This document shows, piece by piece, positions 22,531 to 34,348 of a stretch of DNA of 64,000 nucleotides. The stretch is from NCBI GenBank assembly GCA_001599915.1, contig BCIG01000006.1, positions 765,924 to 829,923 of the forward strand, read 5' to 3'. Position 1 is the first letter of the stretch; every line of letters begins with the position of its first letter. The position numbers and the translations under genes were made by a program. The notes under the pieces were generated by a model. The model was not told where the DNA came from and made no database searches. It saw only the letters and a list, made by a program, of their open reading frames with translations. Source of the stretch: Symbiotaphrina buchneri. Lineage: Eukaryota; Ascomycota; Symbiotaphrinales; Symbiotaphrinaceae.

Positions 22531-23685
22531 CTATAAATTGGTCAGGTAATCCTCAATTTCCTGAGGCGACAACTGTGCGCAAAGGACATTAGCAGATGTG
22601 TATGACTGATTGCAGCTGGTCGTGACCTCACCTTGCGGAATCTCGGGCCTTGTGCACCCTCCACACCTTCATAACCCAAGAGATGATTCGCTGGAGGTCC
22701 AACAATACCTGCGATTTCGTTAGAGCCAAGTTGAACATGCGCAAGGTAACCGGAATCGCCCACCTATCTCGACGGTCTCTCCGTTCATTTCGCCCTCGAT
22801 TGTCTCTTTCAGGGTAAGAAGTGCAATATGCACCGCATCCTCGAGCTCCAAGCCCTCATTGTAGCGCTTCTCCAGGAATGTCTTTGCGCTCGTTGCACTC
22901 TTTCCTATTGCAGTTGCCTTCCATGGAAAGTAACTTCCACTGGGATCCACCTGATACAAACTCGGGCCACCCTTCAATATTCCTCCTGTTTTCCCTGATG
23001 GCTTCTTGTTTTCCGGGTCGACTTCCTTCCCCTCAGTATCAGCTTCCTCCGTCTCTGGCTCGATACCGTCATCCCAGCCTGCTATCAACAGACTGACTCC
23101 ATAAGGTCTGACACCACCAGACTGTGTGGCTTCTTGCATGACTCTTGCCACATCCTGAACCAGTATTCTAGTGGGCGGATACTCATTGTAGACACGTTTA
23201 TAACCGGTGTGAGACACCTTCCGCGCTTTGTCCACAAGGACACGGTAATCGGGACCCATTCCAGAGTAAACCATGCCGATGTTCGGGGTGATCAGGCTGA
23301 CTTTTGAGAGCGAAGGAGGATCGATAAGAGGAGATGAAGACTTCTTCTCGGTCGCGAGGACAATGCCGTTCGTTGCTGTGGTCGGTCTCAGCTCCATCAC
23401 TTACGTAGGCTGGAGCTCGTGTTACCTTTGATTCCTAGGGATGTAACACCCTGGTTGACTGCATTCAGCGCATATTCTATGCCGATATCAGTCAGCAGTG
23501 GATCTCATAGGACCAAACAAACCCCGCGATGGTGTCGTAGAGGAGTTCAGATGGACTTGACGTACCGATCTGCACCAGTTTCCCACTACATACGAATTAG
23601 CTGGTGGTGACAGTGATTCAGCGAAGCAAAGTAAGCCTTACCTCGGGGAGAAAGTTGTAAGTGAGAATGAGTATCGGTCCGCCAT
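22531..23685 (-). CDS. pre8: 20S proteasome subunit alpha-2 (Pre8)
   Basis: Six exons, 23685..23642, 23585..23566, 23476..23426, 23375..22764, 22708..22632 and 22572..22531, join in phase to 281 residues. The N-terminus [20 protein letters not shown], then [11 protein letters not shown], is the proteasome alpha signature, and the [15 protein letters not shown] form identifies alpha type 2. [20 protein letters not shown] is the conserved central block. Alpha-2 lies in the outer ring of the 20S core and contacts the regulatory particle. Between [10 protein letters not shown] and the LYQVDP block there is an extra charged insert of about 35 residues rich in Glu and Lys, which makes the protein longer than yeast Pre8 (about 250). 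The gene is divergent from rfc1, sharing a 421-bp promoter region. Confidence 0.94.
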
Positions 23686-24106
23686 GATGCCAGAAGCCTC
23701 GTTCCCGTGGCGGCGATGAAGTCGGCAAGGAAGGAGGAGGTGCGATGATAGAGGACAAGAAGGGAAGAGGAAGCTTCAGCGGGTTTACCTTGCTGTGTAT
23801 GCCTGAGACTCCAAGCTACAGGGTAGAGTACCCAAGCTAGTCTTACCTTAGGTGTAGCTCCTTGACGCGGCGCCGTGTGCCTGGTGCTTAGTCATAAGCG
23901 CCCGCTTAAACAGTCAATTATTCGACGCGTAGAGCGTCACCACTTCGCGTCATCCGAGCTTCTGCTGCAGTGCCAGAACAAGTGCTTGTGCGACAACATC
24001 ACTTCCTGTCGCTCCAAGCTCGGCATTGCTACGTAGGAGGGGACAGAGTCAAGCGCACGATTGACTTTGCATCTCCTGTTGGAGGTGCTCATCTAACTCA
24101 AACTCA
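23686..24106. promoter_or_regulatory. Shared promoter of pre8 (-) and rfc1 (+)
   Basis: This 421-bp divergent region has no coding frame of interest. It contains an ACGCGT element at 23925..23930, described separately. Confidence 0.6.
23925..23930. promoter_or_regulatory. ACGCGT (MCB-like) element upstream of rfc1
   Basis: The hexamer ACGCGT lies 177 bp upstream of the rfc1 ATG. In yeasts this is the binding core of the MBF factor that turns on replication genes at G1/S, including RFC genes. Single hexamers occur by chance in 64 kb, so the support comes from position and from the same element before rfc5. Confidence 0.4.
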
Positions 24107-27100
24107 ATGCCCTCGGATATCCGCTCCTTCTTCGGAGGGAAAGGGAGTCAGTCGACCCCCTCAAGTCAGGACAAGCCAGCGACCAGGAAAGAGGAGGTAG
24201 CAAGCAAAAGAAAGAGGAACTCCAGAAAAGTCATCGATGACGAAAGTGAGGACGACGACTATGCCAAACCTTCTAAGAAGACTACGCCCAAGAAAGCATC
24301 CCCCAGGAAGCCAGTGTATGTCAACCTCTGCCTGATGCCTCCCTTGTCCCAAATGCTGAGATGTGCAACTCTTAGGAAGAAAGAGTCGCCGAAAGGTACC
24401 GAGGTCAGTACCTCAGATTACTTTGCGTCGAGCAAGCCAAAGCCCGTAAAACCGTCGGTAGCAGAAACCCCCAAAACTGGCAAGCTTAAATCAGGCGATA
24501 CGACTCCAAGCAGAACTGCTTCGAATGGGCGGACATCGGGGCGGAAGAAGACTACCATGAACTATGCAGAAGATGACGAGGATGATGATGATGCATTTGC
24601 AGACGTATCTATATTCGATCTGAATAAAGGAAATGACAGGACCAATGCTGAAAGCGACCGGGATGATTTTGTCAAACCCGGCCGTCAGACTAGCCATAGG
24701 GCTAAGCAAGCCTCAATAAAGCCGGATGAGGACGGAGCATACACGGAAGAAAACGATGTGGACATGGAGGAAGCAGAGCCGGACGTCGAGGAGCTTGTCC
24801 CGACGCCGAGGGAGAAGATCGTCAAAGACACCGGTGTCAACCGCGGCAAGTCAAGCGCGGTTGCAAATGGGAAAAAACGGAAGTCGGATATATTCGAGGA
24901 AGAAGACGAAGAAGAGCCAGCACCAAAGAAAGGACGGGCTAGGAAGGAGAAGTCTCCTGTCAAAAAATCTCCAGTCAAGAAGAAGTCCTCAACAAGATTC
25001 GCGGATGATCCAGAGGATAAAGGAATACAAGACATCTTTGATAGCATCCCGACTGTCCGTCCACCCACGCCTCCTTCAGCATCAGGCGAAAGCAAACCAT
25101 TCAACTTTCGTGATCATGCTCAGTCCCGTTCACAGCCTGCTCCCCTCGCGGGCTCGAAAGAGCTCCCGGTCGGGGAGGAGAATTGCTTAGCGGGTCTTAC
25201 CTTCGTGTTCACTGGCCTTTTGGAATCACTGGGTAGAGAAGAGGGTCAAGAACTTGTCAAGCGGTATGGAGGGAAAGTCACCACGGCTCCAAGTTCAAAA
25301 ACAAGCTATGTTGTCCTTGGTAATGATGCCGGCCCAAAAAAGCTGGAAACAATCCGGAAATTTAATCTAAAAACAATCAATGAAGACGGCCTTTTCGAGC
25401 TAATCCGAAGGCTGCCTGCAAATGGAGGAAGCGGCAAGGCAGCGGAAAAGGCGCAGGAAAAGAAGCAGCAGGAGGAGGAGGAGAAGGTGCGCCAGATGGC
25501 GGCCGAGATGGAGAAAGAGGAACGAAGAAAGGGTGGTGCTGGCGGAGCTGGAGGTGGATCAGCCGGTACTACGAATGGTACAGCTGGCAAACCATTGACC
25601 TCCGAATTATGGACAGTCAAGTATGCACCAAGAGCTACAAAAGATATCTGTGGCAACAAAGCTCCGGTGGAGAGACTCCAGCGATGGCTTAGAAACTGGC
25701 ACAACAGTGCGAGACTCAATTTCAAGAAGCCAGGTCCGGATGGTAGCGGCCTTTACCGCGCCGTCATGATACATGGTCCTCCGGGTATCGGAAAGACCAC
25801 AGCTGCACATCTGGTCGCCAAGCTGGAAGGATTCGACATCTTGGAGACTAATGCTAGTGATACGAGGAGTAAGAAGCTTGTTGAGACTGGACTCAAAGGC
25901 ATTCTGGACAATACCTCTCTGTTGGGATACTTTGCCGGTGATGCTAAGAAGGTTGAAGCGTCCAGGAAGAAGATAGTGCTCATCATGGACGAGGTCGACG
26001 GGATGTCAGCCGGTGATCGTGGTGGTGTCGGTGCACTTGCGGCGATCTGCAGAAAGACCCACATACCAATGATTCTTATTTGCAATGAGAGGAGGCTACC
26101 AAAGATGAAACCTTTTGATGGGGTGACATTTGATCTTGGCTTCAGGAGACCTACTGTGCAAGACATCCGCTCGAGGATCATGACAATCTGCTTCCGCGAA
26201 GGACTGAAGTTCCCGCCCAATGTAATCGATGCCCTCATCGAGGGCAGTCACGCGGACATAAGACAAATTATCAACATGATCTCTACCGCGCGCCTGGATC
26301 AAAACGCAATGGATTTTGATCAAGGCAAAGCCATGTCGAAGGCTTGGGAGAAGCATGTCATATTGAAACCATGGGACATTATTTCCAAACTATTAGGTGG
26401 AGGGATATTCTCGTCTGCCAGCAAAGCAACACTGAACGATAAGATCGGGCTTTACTTCAACGATCATGAGTTCAGCTACTTGATGCTGCAGGAGAATTAC
26501 TTGAAGACCCAGCCTACCATAGCCAGCAGTTACTCCGGAAGAGAAAAGAAGCTGAAGCTGCTGGAACTGGTCGATCAAGCAGCGGAGAGCATCAGCGACG
26601 GCGACTTGGTGGACAGGATGATTCATGGCTCCCAACAACAGTGGAGCCTGATGCCCACACATGCTGTCTTTTCCACGGTACGCCCCGCGAGCTTCGTTGC
26701 AGGAACACTAGCGGGGTCCGGAGGGATAGGATTTACCAGCTGGTTGGGTCAGAATAGCAAGCAAAGTAAGTCTCCATTTTCCTTCTGTTGTCGAGTGCAA
26801 CCTTTCTAACCGCAGTAGCCAAACTTGGTCGCTATGTGAAAGAGATACAAGGGCACATGCGCTTACGTGCTTCTGGTGATCGTGACGAAATCCGCCAGCA
26901 ATATATACCCATACTTTGGCGCGACCTCGTCCAGAAATTACAGAGAGAAGGAAAAGAGGCTGTACCAGAGGTCATCGAGCTGATGGACAGTTACTTCCTG
27001 ACGAAAGAGGATTGGGACGCCATTCTTGAACTTGGGGTCGGCCCAATGGACATGGAAAGAGTCAAGATAGAGACTCAGACCAAGGCTACTTTCACCAGGA

Positions 27101-27514
27101 TGTAAGTTGAACCTTTTTTGGATCCATTGCAGCTGCTAAAGTTCGAAATATAGGTACAACCAGCAATCACACCCTCTGCCCTTCATGAAAGCTAGCAGCG
27201 TCGTGGCACCCAAGAAGCTGGCAAAAGAGCAACCTGATCTCGAAGAAGCGATCGAGGAATCCGACGAGGGCGAAGATCTGACGGTGGAGAAGATCGAGGA
27301 CGAGGAGGAAGAGCTTGACTTGACGAAAGATAAATACGTCAAGGTACCAAAGGCGAAGAAGGCGTCGAAGAAGGCCGCACCCGCGAAAAAGAAGGCGAAG
27401 GCCGAGGATGAAGACCTGGACGATGAGAGCGAGGAGGACGTGAAACCCAAGAAGGGCCGGGGTGGTGGCAAAAGCAACACAGCCACGAAGGGGAAGGGCA
27501 AGGCGAAGAAGTGA
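24107..27514 (+). CDS. rfc1: Replication factor C subunit 1 (clamp loader large subunit)
   Basis: Four exons, 24107..24315, 24376..26765, 26816..27101 and 27154..27514, join in phase to 1081 residues. The N-terminus MPSDIRSFFGGKGSQ resembles a PCNA-binding box and is typical of Rfc1. It is followed by a disordered acidic/basic region. A BRCT domain lies near residues 335-420 (LAGLTFVFTGLLESLGREE), and then the AAA+ module with WTVKYAP, GPPGIGKTT (Walker A, about 535), NASDTRSKK and LIMDEVDGM (Walker B, about 605). A C-terminal Rfc1 domain and a Lys/Glu-rich tail complete it. Rfc1 with Rfc2-5 loads the PCNA ring onto primed DNA. Intron 1 (24316..24375) is exactly 60 nt and stop-free, so retention would add 20 residues without breaking the frame. 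Confidence 0.95.
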
Positions 27515-28175
27515 TGCATAATGGACGCAGGACACTACGCACGGTTATCTCGCCCTTTTACTCGCTGACTGGCAGATTTATGGGACGTTGATTCATATGG
27601 TGTCCGCTGCTTCCATTGCTTGGGTGTATTCTAAGGGAGCAACATATCGCATACTGGCTCATCAAGCACGGCGCTTCGTCATTGTCGTTATGATAATATC
27701 TGCCTGATTGGGCATCTAGCAAGCGCTTCAATGATACATACTCGAGTGATGGGTTCCTTGCTGAGAAATTCCATGGCTACGATATTTAATGTAAGCGATT
27801 AAGTCGGAGTAGTGTCACGACTTGATTATTCCATGTGACTGCGAGGCATATATCATTCCACTACTGAACCACTGCAATACTCGCATCATTCTTTGATTAA
27901 ATTTATCGTTAAGTCGTAAAAGAGGGTATCTGTATCGCACGCTCAAAACAACAGTTGTTGTACAAATATGGAGCGCTCTCTCTACCCGGGTCCGCGCTCT
28001 ACAAAAGACCCGAGTCGCATCACTACCCCGCAACTACATCTACAAAAGGACGAAACGATTGCTCTCGAACGAGCAAGACGTCCCTAGAAGCTAAGCTTGC
28101 CACCACGCTCCATAAATCATCAGGAAGGCTTCCTTGATCTATAGGTATAGCGACCAACCGCCGGCGAGAGAGAGC
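27515..28175. other. Convergent region between rfc1 and the MFS transporter
   Basis: About 660 nt, A/T-richer than the genes, holding the two 3' UTRs. No other feature recognised. Confidence 0.5.
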
Positions 28176-30235
28176 CTACACCCGGTGATCAGGACGATGC
28201 TCCGTCTCGTGCGCGAAGGAGCTCTTCTCATGCTCAACGTTTTCGTGCTGGTACAGACGTTCCGGCTCGACCTGCTGTCGGAGAACATAGCGACGGAAGA
28301 AATAGGGAATCTGGCGCAGGCCATAGGCCGCGTGGAGCCGGGTCGGCACGCTGAACACCTGGTCCAGCTCCTCGAGCGAAAGCCCCTTGGTCTCGGGCAC
28401 GAAGAACAGCACCAGGAAGAAGCCCACGATGTTCCACGCCCCGTACCATCCGAAGGCCCCCTGCGGCGTGAACGCCCGCTGAAGACTTGGCCATGTGATC
28501 GACAGCACGAAGTTGAAGAACCAGGTTGTCGCGGTTGCTAGACTCATCCCGTGGGCGCGGACGTACAACGGGTACGCTTCGGCGGAGTAGGTGAATGGTA
28601 CGGGGCCTTCGCCCGGGGAGTAGACCATGCCGTACAGGTAGATTCCCAAGGCGATACAGCCGACATGCGCCTTGGAGTTCTCCGGGATCCAGAAGCTGAA
28701 GCCGGTGAAGAAGAGAAACATGGCCATCAGTGGGAAAGTGGTGAGAAGCAGGTTACGGCGACCGAACGTGTCGATGGTGTAGACGGCAGGAATGGCAAAG
28801 AGGAAGTTGATGACTCCGAAACCGAGGGAAGCGGCCAGCGCATTGATCTCCGAGAAGTTGGCGTCGAGGAATATTTGAGACGAATAATATGCAATGACGT
28901 TCACACCGCAGAACTGCCATGGTTAGCCATTATCACAATGGGAACTCACTAGAGGCATACCTGCTGCATGAACATCACAATCTCTGAGCCAAGCATAGCA
29001 CGTCTGTTCCTGGGAACAGTGATAATCTCCATGATCTTGCTCTGACCTAGTCTCATAGTATTCTCCGCTTCAAGCAGAGTGTGCATGTAGAAGAGATCCC
29101 GCGCTGCTTGAATCTTATTGTAACGGAGCCTGCACATGGCCTTGTGTGCTTTTGCGTGACGCCCTTTGCTCATATACCAGCGAGGCGATTCAGGGCACAG
29201 GAAGACGAAGCAGCAGACAATAAGCGCGGGTAGCAACGCCGAAGCCATCATCAGGCGCCAGTTCAGGCCCGTAATGTTGTGGGTATCAGGGACTTCGTAG
29301 AAAGCCAGATCCGACGCATAACCAAGCATGATGCCGAACGCGGTCCACATCTGCCACTGCATCACCAAAGCGCCTCGGATGGCAGGAGGAGTCGTCTCGG
29401 CAGCATAAATGGGTACGGTGGCTGACTTGGGCCCAATACCCAGACCAAGGGCGAACCTAGCGATGAACATGTGCCACCAGGTATTGACAAAGCCTTGCCA
29501 CAAACAGGCCAGGAAGGAAAAGGTACAAGTAATGAAGATAGTTCCCCTTCGGCCGAACCAGTTATTGAATGGCACGGTCAACCAGCAGCCGACGAAAGCA
29601 CAGCAGAGGTATGGCGCAGAGTTAACGAGTCCAGTCAACCAGGTGGATCTCGAGTCGCCGTTGTCGATACCGAATTGAGCCGTGTAGAAGATCTGAGCCC
29701 CATTGACGACCGTTTCATCTGCATGTGTCAGGAGAGATATGCCGGCTTCGGGAGGTTAGGAGGGCTTACCCATTCCCTGAACAGCAGCGCAAGTCGAGCA
29801 CAGGACAATGACTAAGTACATCAGCCTTGGCTGGGACCATCGATGGCTGATTTCTCTGGTCAGGACGGCTGTCTCAGAGTCATTCAGCCCATCCACGGTA
29901 TCATGCTTCAGAGGGTCTTGGGCGATGATAGCTCCCAGACGGAAAGCTCTGATATCTTCCTCGTCACCGACTTCGAACTTCCGGACATAATTCTCGCCCA
30001 TCCGGGCTAACTCGGCATGACTGTAACCAGCCAGAGGGTTGGCCAACTTCGCGTTGATGTTCCGACGAGCACGTTCCGCAGCGCTCATGGACTGCTGACG
30101 GCCACGGGCATGGGCCATATTTTCTGTCCGTTCCGCCTCGAACTTGGTGGAGGTCTGCGAGTCCTCGCGCTCTCTGTGGTCGACGCCGTACTCGTCGTAT
30201 GAGTTATCGCGGGGGAGTTCTTCCTTCGCCACCAT
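28176..30235 (-). CDS. MFS sugar-porter family transporter (sugar or polyol/inositol type)
   Basis: Three exons, 30235..29770, 29718..28961 and 28913..28176, join in phase to 653 residues. Sugar porter signatures are present: FGRRGTIFITC after TM2, RFALGLGIGP, PESPRWYMSKGR between the halves, TIDTFGRRNLLLTTFP in the second half, and FVPETKGLSLEELDQVF after TM12. About twelve hydrophobic segments are visible. The closest groups by feel are fungal myo-inositol and polyol transporters, but the substrate cannot be read from sequence. Unusually, about 145 residues of charged, hydrophilic sequence precede TM1, including a conserved-looking stretch near YSHAELARMGENYVRKFEV. A cytoplasmic N-terminal extension of this size could be regulatory. 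The C-terminal tail is His/Glu-rich. Confidence 0.88.
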
Positions 30236-31128
30236 GATGTGGATTGTTTCGTCTTGAGAGGTTCCTTAGAGGGCGTTGTGGTATATGCGACTCAGATACT
30301 GAGCACGAGGGGTTGCATTCATGAGCGACAGGGAGGGCAGCTCATTAATCGAAGATATGTACAGATGGAGTAAGAAAGGAAAGCCCGGGATTCCAAGACG
30401 GACGAGTACAGGGTGTGGGGAGGTAAGCACATTATATACATACAACGTCTTTTTCTCCGTGGGTTAGGCCAAGGCACGCTCAAAACTTAGGGACATGGCG
30501 GAGGTGGAAGAAATATGTCAGCCCAGAGCTGCCTGATAAGCCGAGCTGAACAGACTTGGCGGCATTTGCGGAGGTGGAAAGTGAACCCGTATTGCGGGGC
30601 GAAGGCTGTGTGAGCACTCTAGTTGGTCCCGCTCGCTGACGCCGATCTTGACCCGTACCGCCCCCAACATTCCCCACGATTGGGTCCATGTCGTGTGCCT
30701 AGCAGAAGCAGATAAATAATCTACTCATCCGTTGAGGATCCAGACGGAGAAGCAGTGAGTGGTATAACCTGAACTGGTTGTCTGAAGGGAATAGGCAATT
30801 CTACGAGTACCACGGGCAGCAGTCCAGATTGGATAATTGATCTTGGCTGGATGATCATGGGCATCATGTGCGCAACGTTTAACTGTAACGGACAGAGTTA
30901 TGCAAGGCATCTACGAAGTAAAAAGTACGAAGCGGATAGGGTCTTCTTGTGCTTCGTATTCAAGTCCCTTCGACGTCATCGGCGCAATCAACAACAACGG
31001 CGCGAACTCTTGGCAGGGTCCTTGGCGCCTCAGCTCTCGAACCACAAACGGTCATCTCCACTCCACCAAGCCTGGGCAATTGATATCGTTCAGTAGCACG
31101 CTGCAGGAGATGAGCAGACTTTCCTCAT
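30236..31128. other. MFS transporter upstream region
   Basis: About 890 nt with no recognisable coding feature. It should hold the transporter promoter and the 3' UTR of the next minus-strand gene. No repeats or RNA genes seen. Confidence 0.45.
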
Positions 31129-31885
31129 CTAGTCCTTCTTGGCAGAATTGTCGAATCTGACCCTCTTCGCCGTCTTTGTGCCAATGCCCGTGGCTTGCTT
31201 CGTGACCTGGCCCTCATTGACAATCCTCAGTGGCCCACGGTGGTCGGCTGCATCGTACTTGACTACCGGATCGTGCTCGACTACCGGATCGTACTCGACT
31301 ATCGGATCGTATTTGACTACCGGAGAGTAATGCGCCACGGGAGGCTCTCCCTCTGATCGCCTGCGGAGAAGGCTTTGCTCGCGACGTGCGTGGTTTTCAA
31401 TCAAGTCATCGATGCAATCCTTGGGGTGGTCCCACATGGCGTTGGCATACCGGATTGAAAGGGACATGCCAGGATTAACTTCGCTGAAGATCCAGAGTGC
31501 GTTGTCAAGCGCTTGGTAGATCTCAATTGGGACACCATCCTCTGCCGTAAACTCCTCTAGATGTTGTTTTGCTTCATCTATGCAATGTCAGCCTGGGCCT
31601 TCTCGTGTCTCATCACTTCTTTTCTGAACGTGGAGGGTAAGACAAGATTGATAGTTTAACAGAGAAAACCACTGCTCCTGTCATCCGGTTCAGATCGGAG
31701 GGCAAGAACTGCCGGCAGCAAGACATGCCGTTTCTTAATCTTCAAACAGGACGGCATTTCTGGAAATTTGAGACAAGTCTCTACAGAACAGGCTGTCCAA
31801 CAGTGTCTGGCATTGCCTTTGTGACAATGAACAGATGATATAACTTACCGATAGGACGCGGACCATTTGGTTTGAGTTTGGTCAT
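31129..31885 (-). CDS. Small protein of unknown function with internal repeats
   Basis: Two exons, 31885..31849 and 31577..31129, join in phase to 161 residues. The first exon encodes MTKLKPNGPRPIG, and the donor is a canonical gtaagt. The 271-nt intron is long for this genome, so the model is tentative. The middle of the protein looks globular (IYQALDNALWIFSEVNPG, then YANAMWDHPKDCIDDLIENH). A degenerate six-residue repeat of VVKYDP/VVEYDP/VVEHDP type follows, encoded by an 18-bp tandem repeat, and then a basic tail ending RVRFDNSAKKD, which resembles a short PP1-docking (RVxF) sequence. I do not recognise a family. Confidence 0.55.
31259..31326. repeat. 18-bp tandem repeat, about 3.8 copies, inside the coding exon
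   Basis: Units of the form GACTACCGGATCGTACTC repeat in frame with small changes, encoding six residues per unit. Being a multiple of three, copy number changes would not break the frame. Confidence 0.85.
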
Positions 31886-32886
31886 CGTGGTTGGCTGACA
31901 AGCTTGATCAAACCTGATCTGTGAATAGAGCTTAGAGGGATGCCTTCAACTGATGCGGACGTCTGGACTTGACGTACAGTTTCAAACACAACGGGGTTGA
32001 AGACCCTTGTGGATGCAATATCTGACGTTATGCGTTCAAAGAGCCAGACAAGGACTTGGTTGGTAGTTATGTGCTTCCTGAAGAGAGCAGGCTGGTCTGC
32101 GTGCTCAGTGTAGATGGTCTGGCTGTGGAAGAACGCTCTAAACGTGCTCCGTTGTTTACCGTCACGTTCTATGAGTCTTCACGTTTACATTACCCCGACC
32201 CTTAGTCGTTGCTTATGTCGTTTCTCTTCACTTCCTCATTTATACCAGAACGGCGAGAGAAGTCTCGTTGAGACTTGTGAATGTTCTTTCTCATCATTGC
32301 TATAGCACTGACACTGTTTCCTTGCTTGACATATATATTTGCTAGGTGTTGGCATATTCATCATAGCTCTCAACTGGCTAGAGATCTGTCCTATTCACTT
32401 GCGGCATAAGGCCCAAAAAGCTGAATCAACGAGAGAGACCGGGAATGACTGAGCCGTTTCTCCAACAAGATCGAGTTGATCTGCATCTTGAAATCGGACC
32501 ATCCCTGATCTGAGACAATTCCTGCCCTCATTGAGACCCTCTTGTGGCGGAATGGTGTGAATGCTGTAATAGCTGGCATCTGTTATCTTGGATTGACGGA
32601 TCTCATCTCCCCCTCTATTGAATCGAAGATAGTTAAGATGGTCATACATCACTTCCTTACTGGCCCTGGACCCTACAGATAACCTTCAGGTACCACCTGG
32701 TACTTGAAGATATCGGTCATATCGCATTTTTATATCATAGGGCATACGTCTACGTGATTGATTGTACGTCAGCGTTTCAATATTTGCACTTGATGCCATC
32801 ATATGATTCCTTCGCTATGCAAGAAATAAGCCACAGGATCTACTAGTTCATCGAAACCCAACAACGTGTCATTCAAACATGTCATG
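31886..32886. other. Intergenic region, possible orphan open frame
   Basis: About 1 kb, relatively A/T-rich. An open frame at 32395..32652 (-) starts with ATG and encodes 85 residues without a recognisable domain; it may be chance. A likely promoter for the small repeat protein lies on the left. Nothing else seen. Confidence 0.35.
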
Positions 32887-33975
32887 TCATTTCGTCTCGC
32901 CATTGACAGCGTTCAGCCTGCCATCCAAAGTCCGCCATTCCTCCTTCCATCTCCTGATACCTTCTCTGAGCCTCGCAGCCTCCTTCCCTTCTACAGTAGT
33001 ATCATCTTCAAGACCGTCAGACAGCGAAAGCCACCGGCCAGCCTGTACCTCGAGGCTCTTCAAGCCAACCTTCAATCCCATCAGCTCATAGGCGCAGCGC
33101 TCCCTGTCCGCTTCCCATTCCTCCTGGAGCCGCTTGCGCGCTTCCTCTGCTCGCTGCGCTTGGGCCTCCGAGCGCTGCAGCTCTGTAGCATGCTGCTGCC
33201 CGCTGTTCTGGAGATCTGCTTGTAAGCTGGCTACATGTACTTCGAGCGATATGATCTGCTGCGCCGCGCGCTCTGCTTTCATGATGGTCACGTCGTGGAT
33301 ATGCCGCAGCTCGGCATGGCGCATGCGAAGATCACTGACGGTGGTTGTCAAGTGAGTGAGTAGTGCTTCGACTTCCCGCGCGAAGTCAGGGTCAATGACT
33401 GGCTGTCTGGCGATTGCATCTGTTTTGGCTGGAGGAACAGGGGTAGCGGGAGCGTCTGGCTGGGGAAGAACGGCAGTACCCTCTCCAGTCACTGCTTCCG
33501 CAGACTCTTCATCCAGGAGATCGGTAAGAAGTGCATCTTCTTCGCAAGGCCCGTCGTCCACAGATTGCGCGATTGCGACTCCCTCTAATTCATCCGGACC
33601 CGAGAGACCCGAGAAGTCAGAATGCACATTGGCCCCTAAGAATCGTCCATCTCTTGCCTCGACTACCGTCTCAATCGCATCAATCTGAGCATGCAGCTTC
33701 CCAATTGTAGCAGCATCTAAGCGCGCATTGCCCGCCAGCCGAGCAGTGAGATCTTGAAACCGCTGGACGAGGATATCGTGCTCATCCTCGTCTTCATCCG
33801 GCCGTGGAGATGACTCTGAGACACACGCTGATGTCTGCGACCTCGGTGAAGGACCGAAATGGTATTCCGCGAGACCAGGCGAGCGAGGCAGGCCCAGATT
33901 GGGGAAGTGGAAGCTCATGGCTTGCCTTGACGATGGTAACTGGGGGGAGTTCCAGGCATTGTGATTAAAAGACAT
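32887..33975 (-). CDS. Coiled-coil protein of unknown function
   Basis: One exon from the first in-frame ATG gives 362 residues. The N-terminal 60 residues are Ser/Pro-rich with FGPSPRSQT-like segments, followed by acidic DEDEDEHDILVQRFQDLTARL, an acidic linker, and a long heptad-like region (about 200-350) rich in Ala, Glu, Gln and Arg, for example SLEVHVASLQADLQNSGQQ. This points to a parallel coiled coil ending in a conserved-looking Trp-rich segment (REGIRRWKEEWRTLDGRL). An alternative 5' structure is possible: an upstream ATG near 34033 spliced by an intron with donor gtaggc into CTACCATCGTCAAGG, which would replace the first dozen residues. I do not recognise a family, and a role in the cytoskeleton or trafficking would be a guess. 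Confidence 0.7.
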   Translation of the reverse strand: MSFNHNAWNSPQLPSSRQAMSFHFPNLGLPRSPGLAEYHFGPSPRSQTSACVSESSPRPDEDEDEHDILVQRFQDLTARLAGNARLDAATIGKLHAQIDAIETVVEARDGRFLGANVHSDFSGLSGPDELEGVAIAQSVDDGPCEEDALLTDLLDEESAEAVTGEGTAVLPQPDAPATPVPPAKTDAIARQPVIDPDFAREVEALLTHLTTTVSDLRMRHAELRHIHDVTIMKAERAAQQIISLEVHVASLQADLQNSGQQHATELQRSEAQAQRAEEARKRLQEEWEADRERCAYELMGLKVGLKSLEVQAGRWLSLSDGLEDDTTVEGKEAARLREGIRRWKEEWRTLDGRLNAVNGETK

Positions 33976-34348
33976 AGGCCGGGGGCCAGTACTTGAGGCC
34001 AATTCAGCCTACTAGAGCAGCATCATTCATGCCGACAGGGTGCTGGATTCCCGGAATTTTGGGAGTTGGGATGAAGCCTCAACATGCGCGCGGGAGTGTG
34101 CATAAGGGGTGGTCGTTCCCCGCAGTCTGTGTGCCTGTCGGATGGTGCGTGCATGCATGCATGGCCGATCCCGGAAGCGGCATGAATCATTCCACTTCTT
34201 TGCTCTTTCGAAATTTAGCTGCAACACCACCACCACCACCTCGTCGGTGCATTCACAGCTCTCTATAAGAATTGCATAGCCCGGATACCACCTGTGTGTG
34301 CATTCCTCCAATTGGGCTTGAGGCAATTCTAGGGAGGCTTTGGCGGAG
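33976..34348. promoter_or_regulatory. Divergent promoter of the coiled-coil gene (-) and trpE (+)
   Basis: About 370 bp. It contains TGCATGCATGCATG at 34149..34162, a short alternating palindromic tract, and a TGAATCA near 34183, one base off the Gcn4/CpcA core TGACTCA. No coding frame of interest. Confidence 0.45.

Noticed and set aside
24491-25104. Minus-strand frames opposite rfc1 exon 2
   Set aside because: Shadow frames of an acidic/basic low-complexity region in rfc1.
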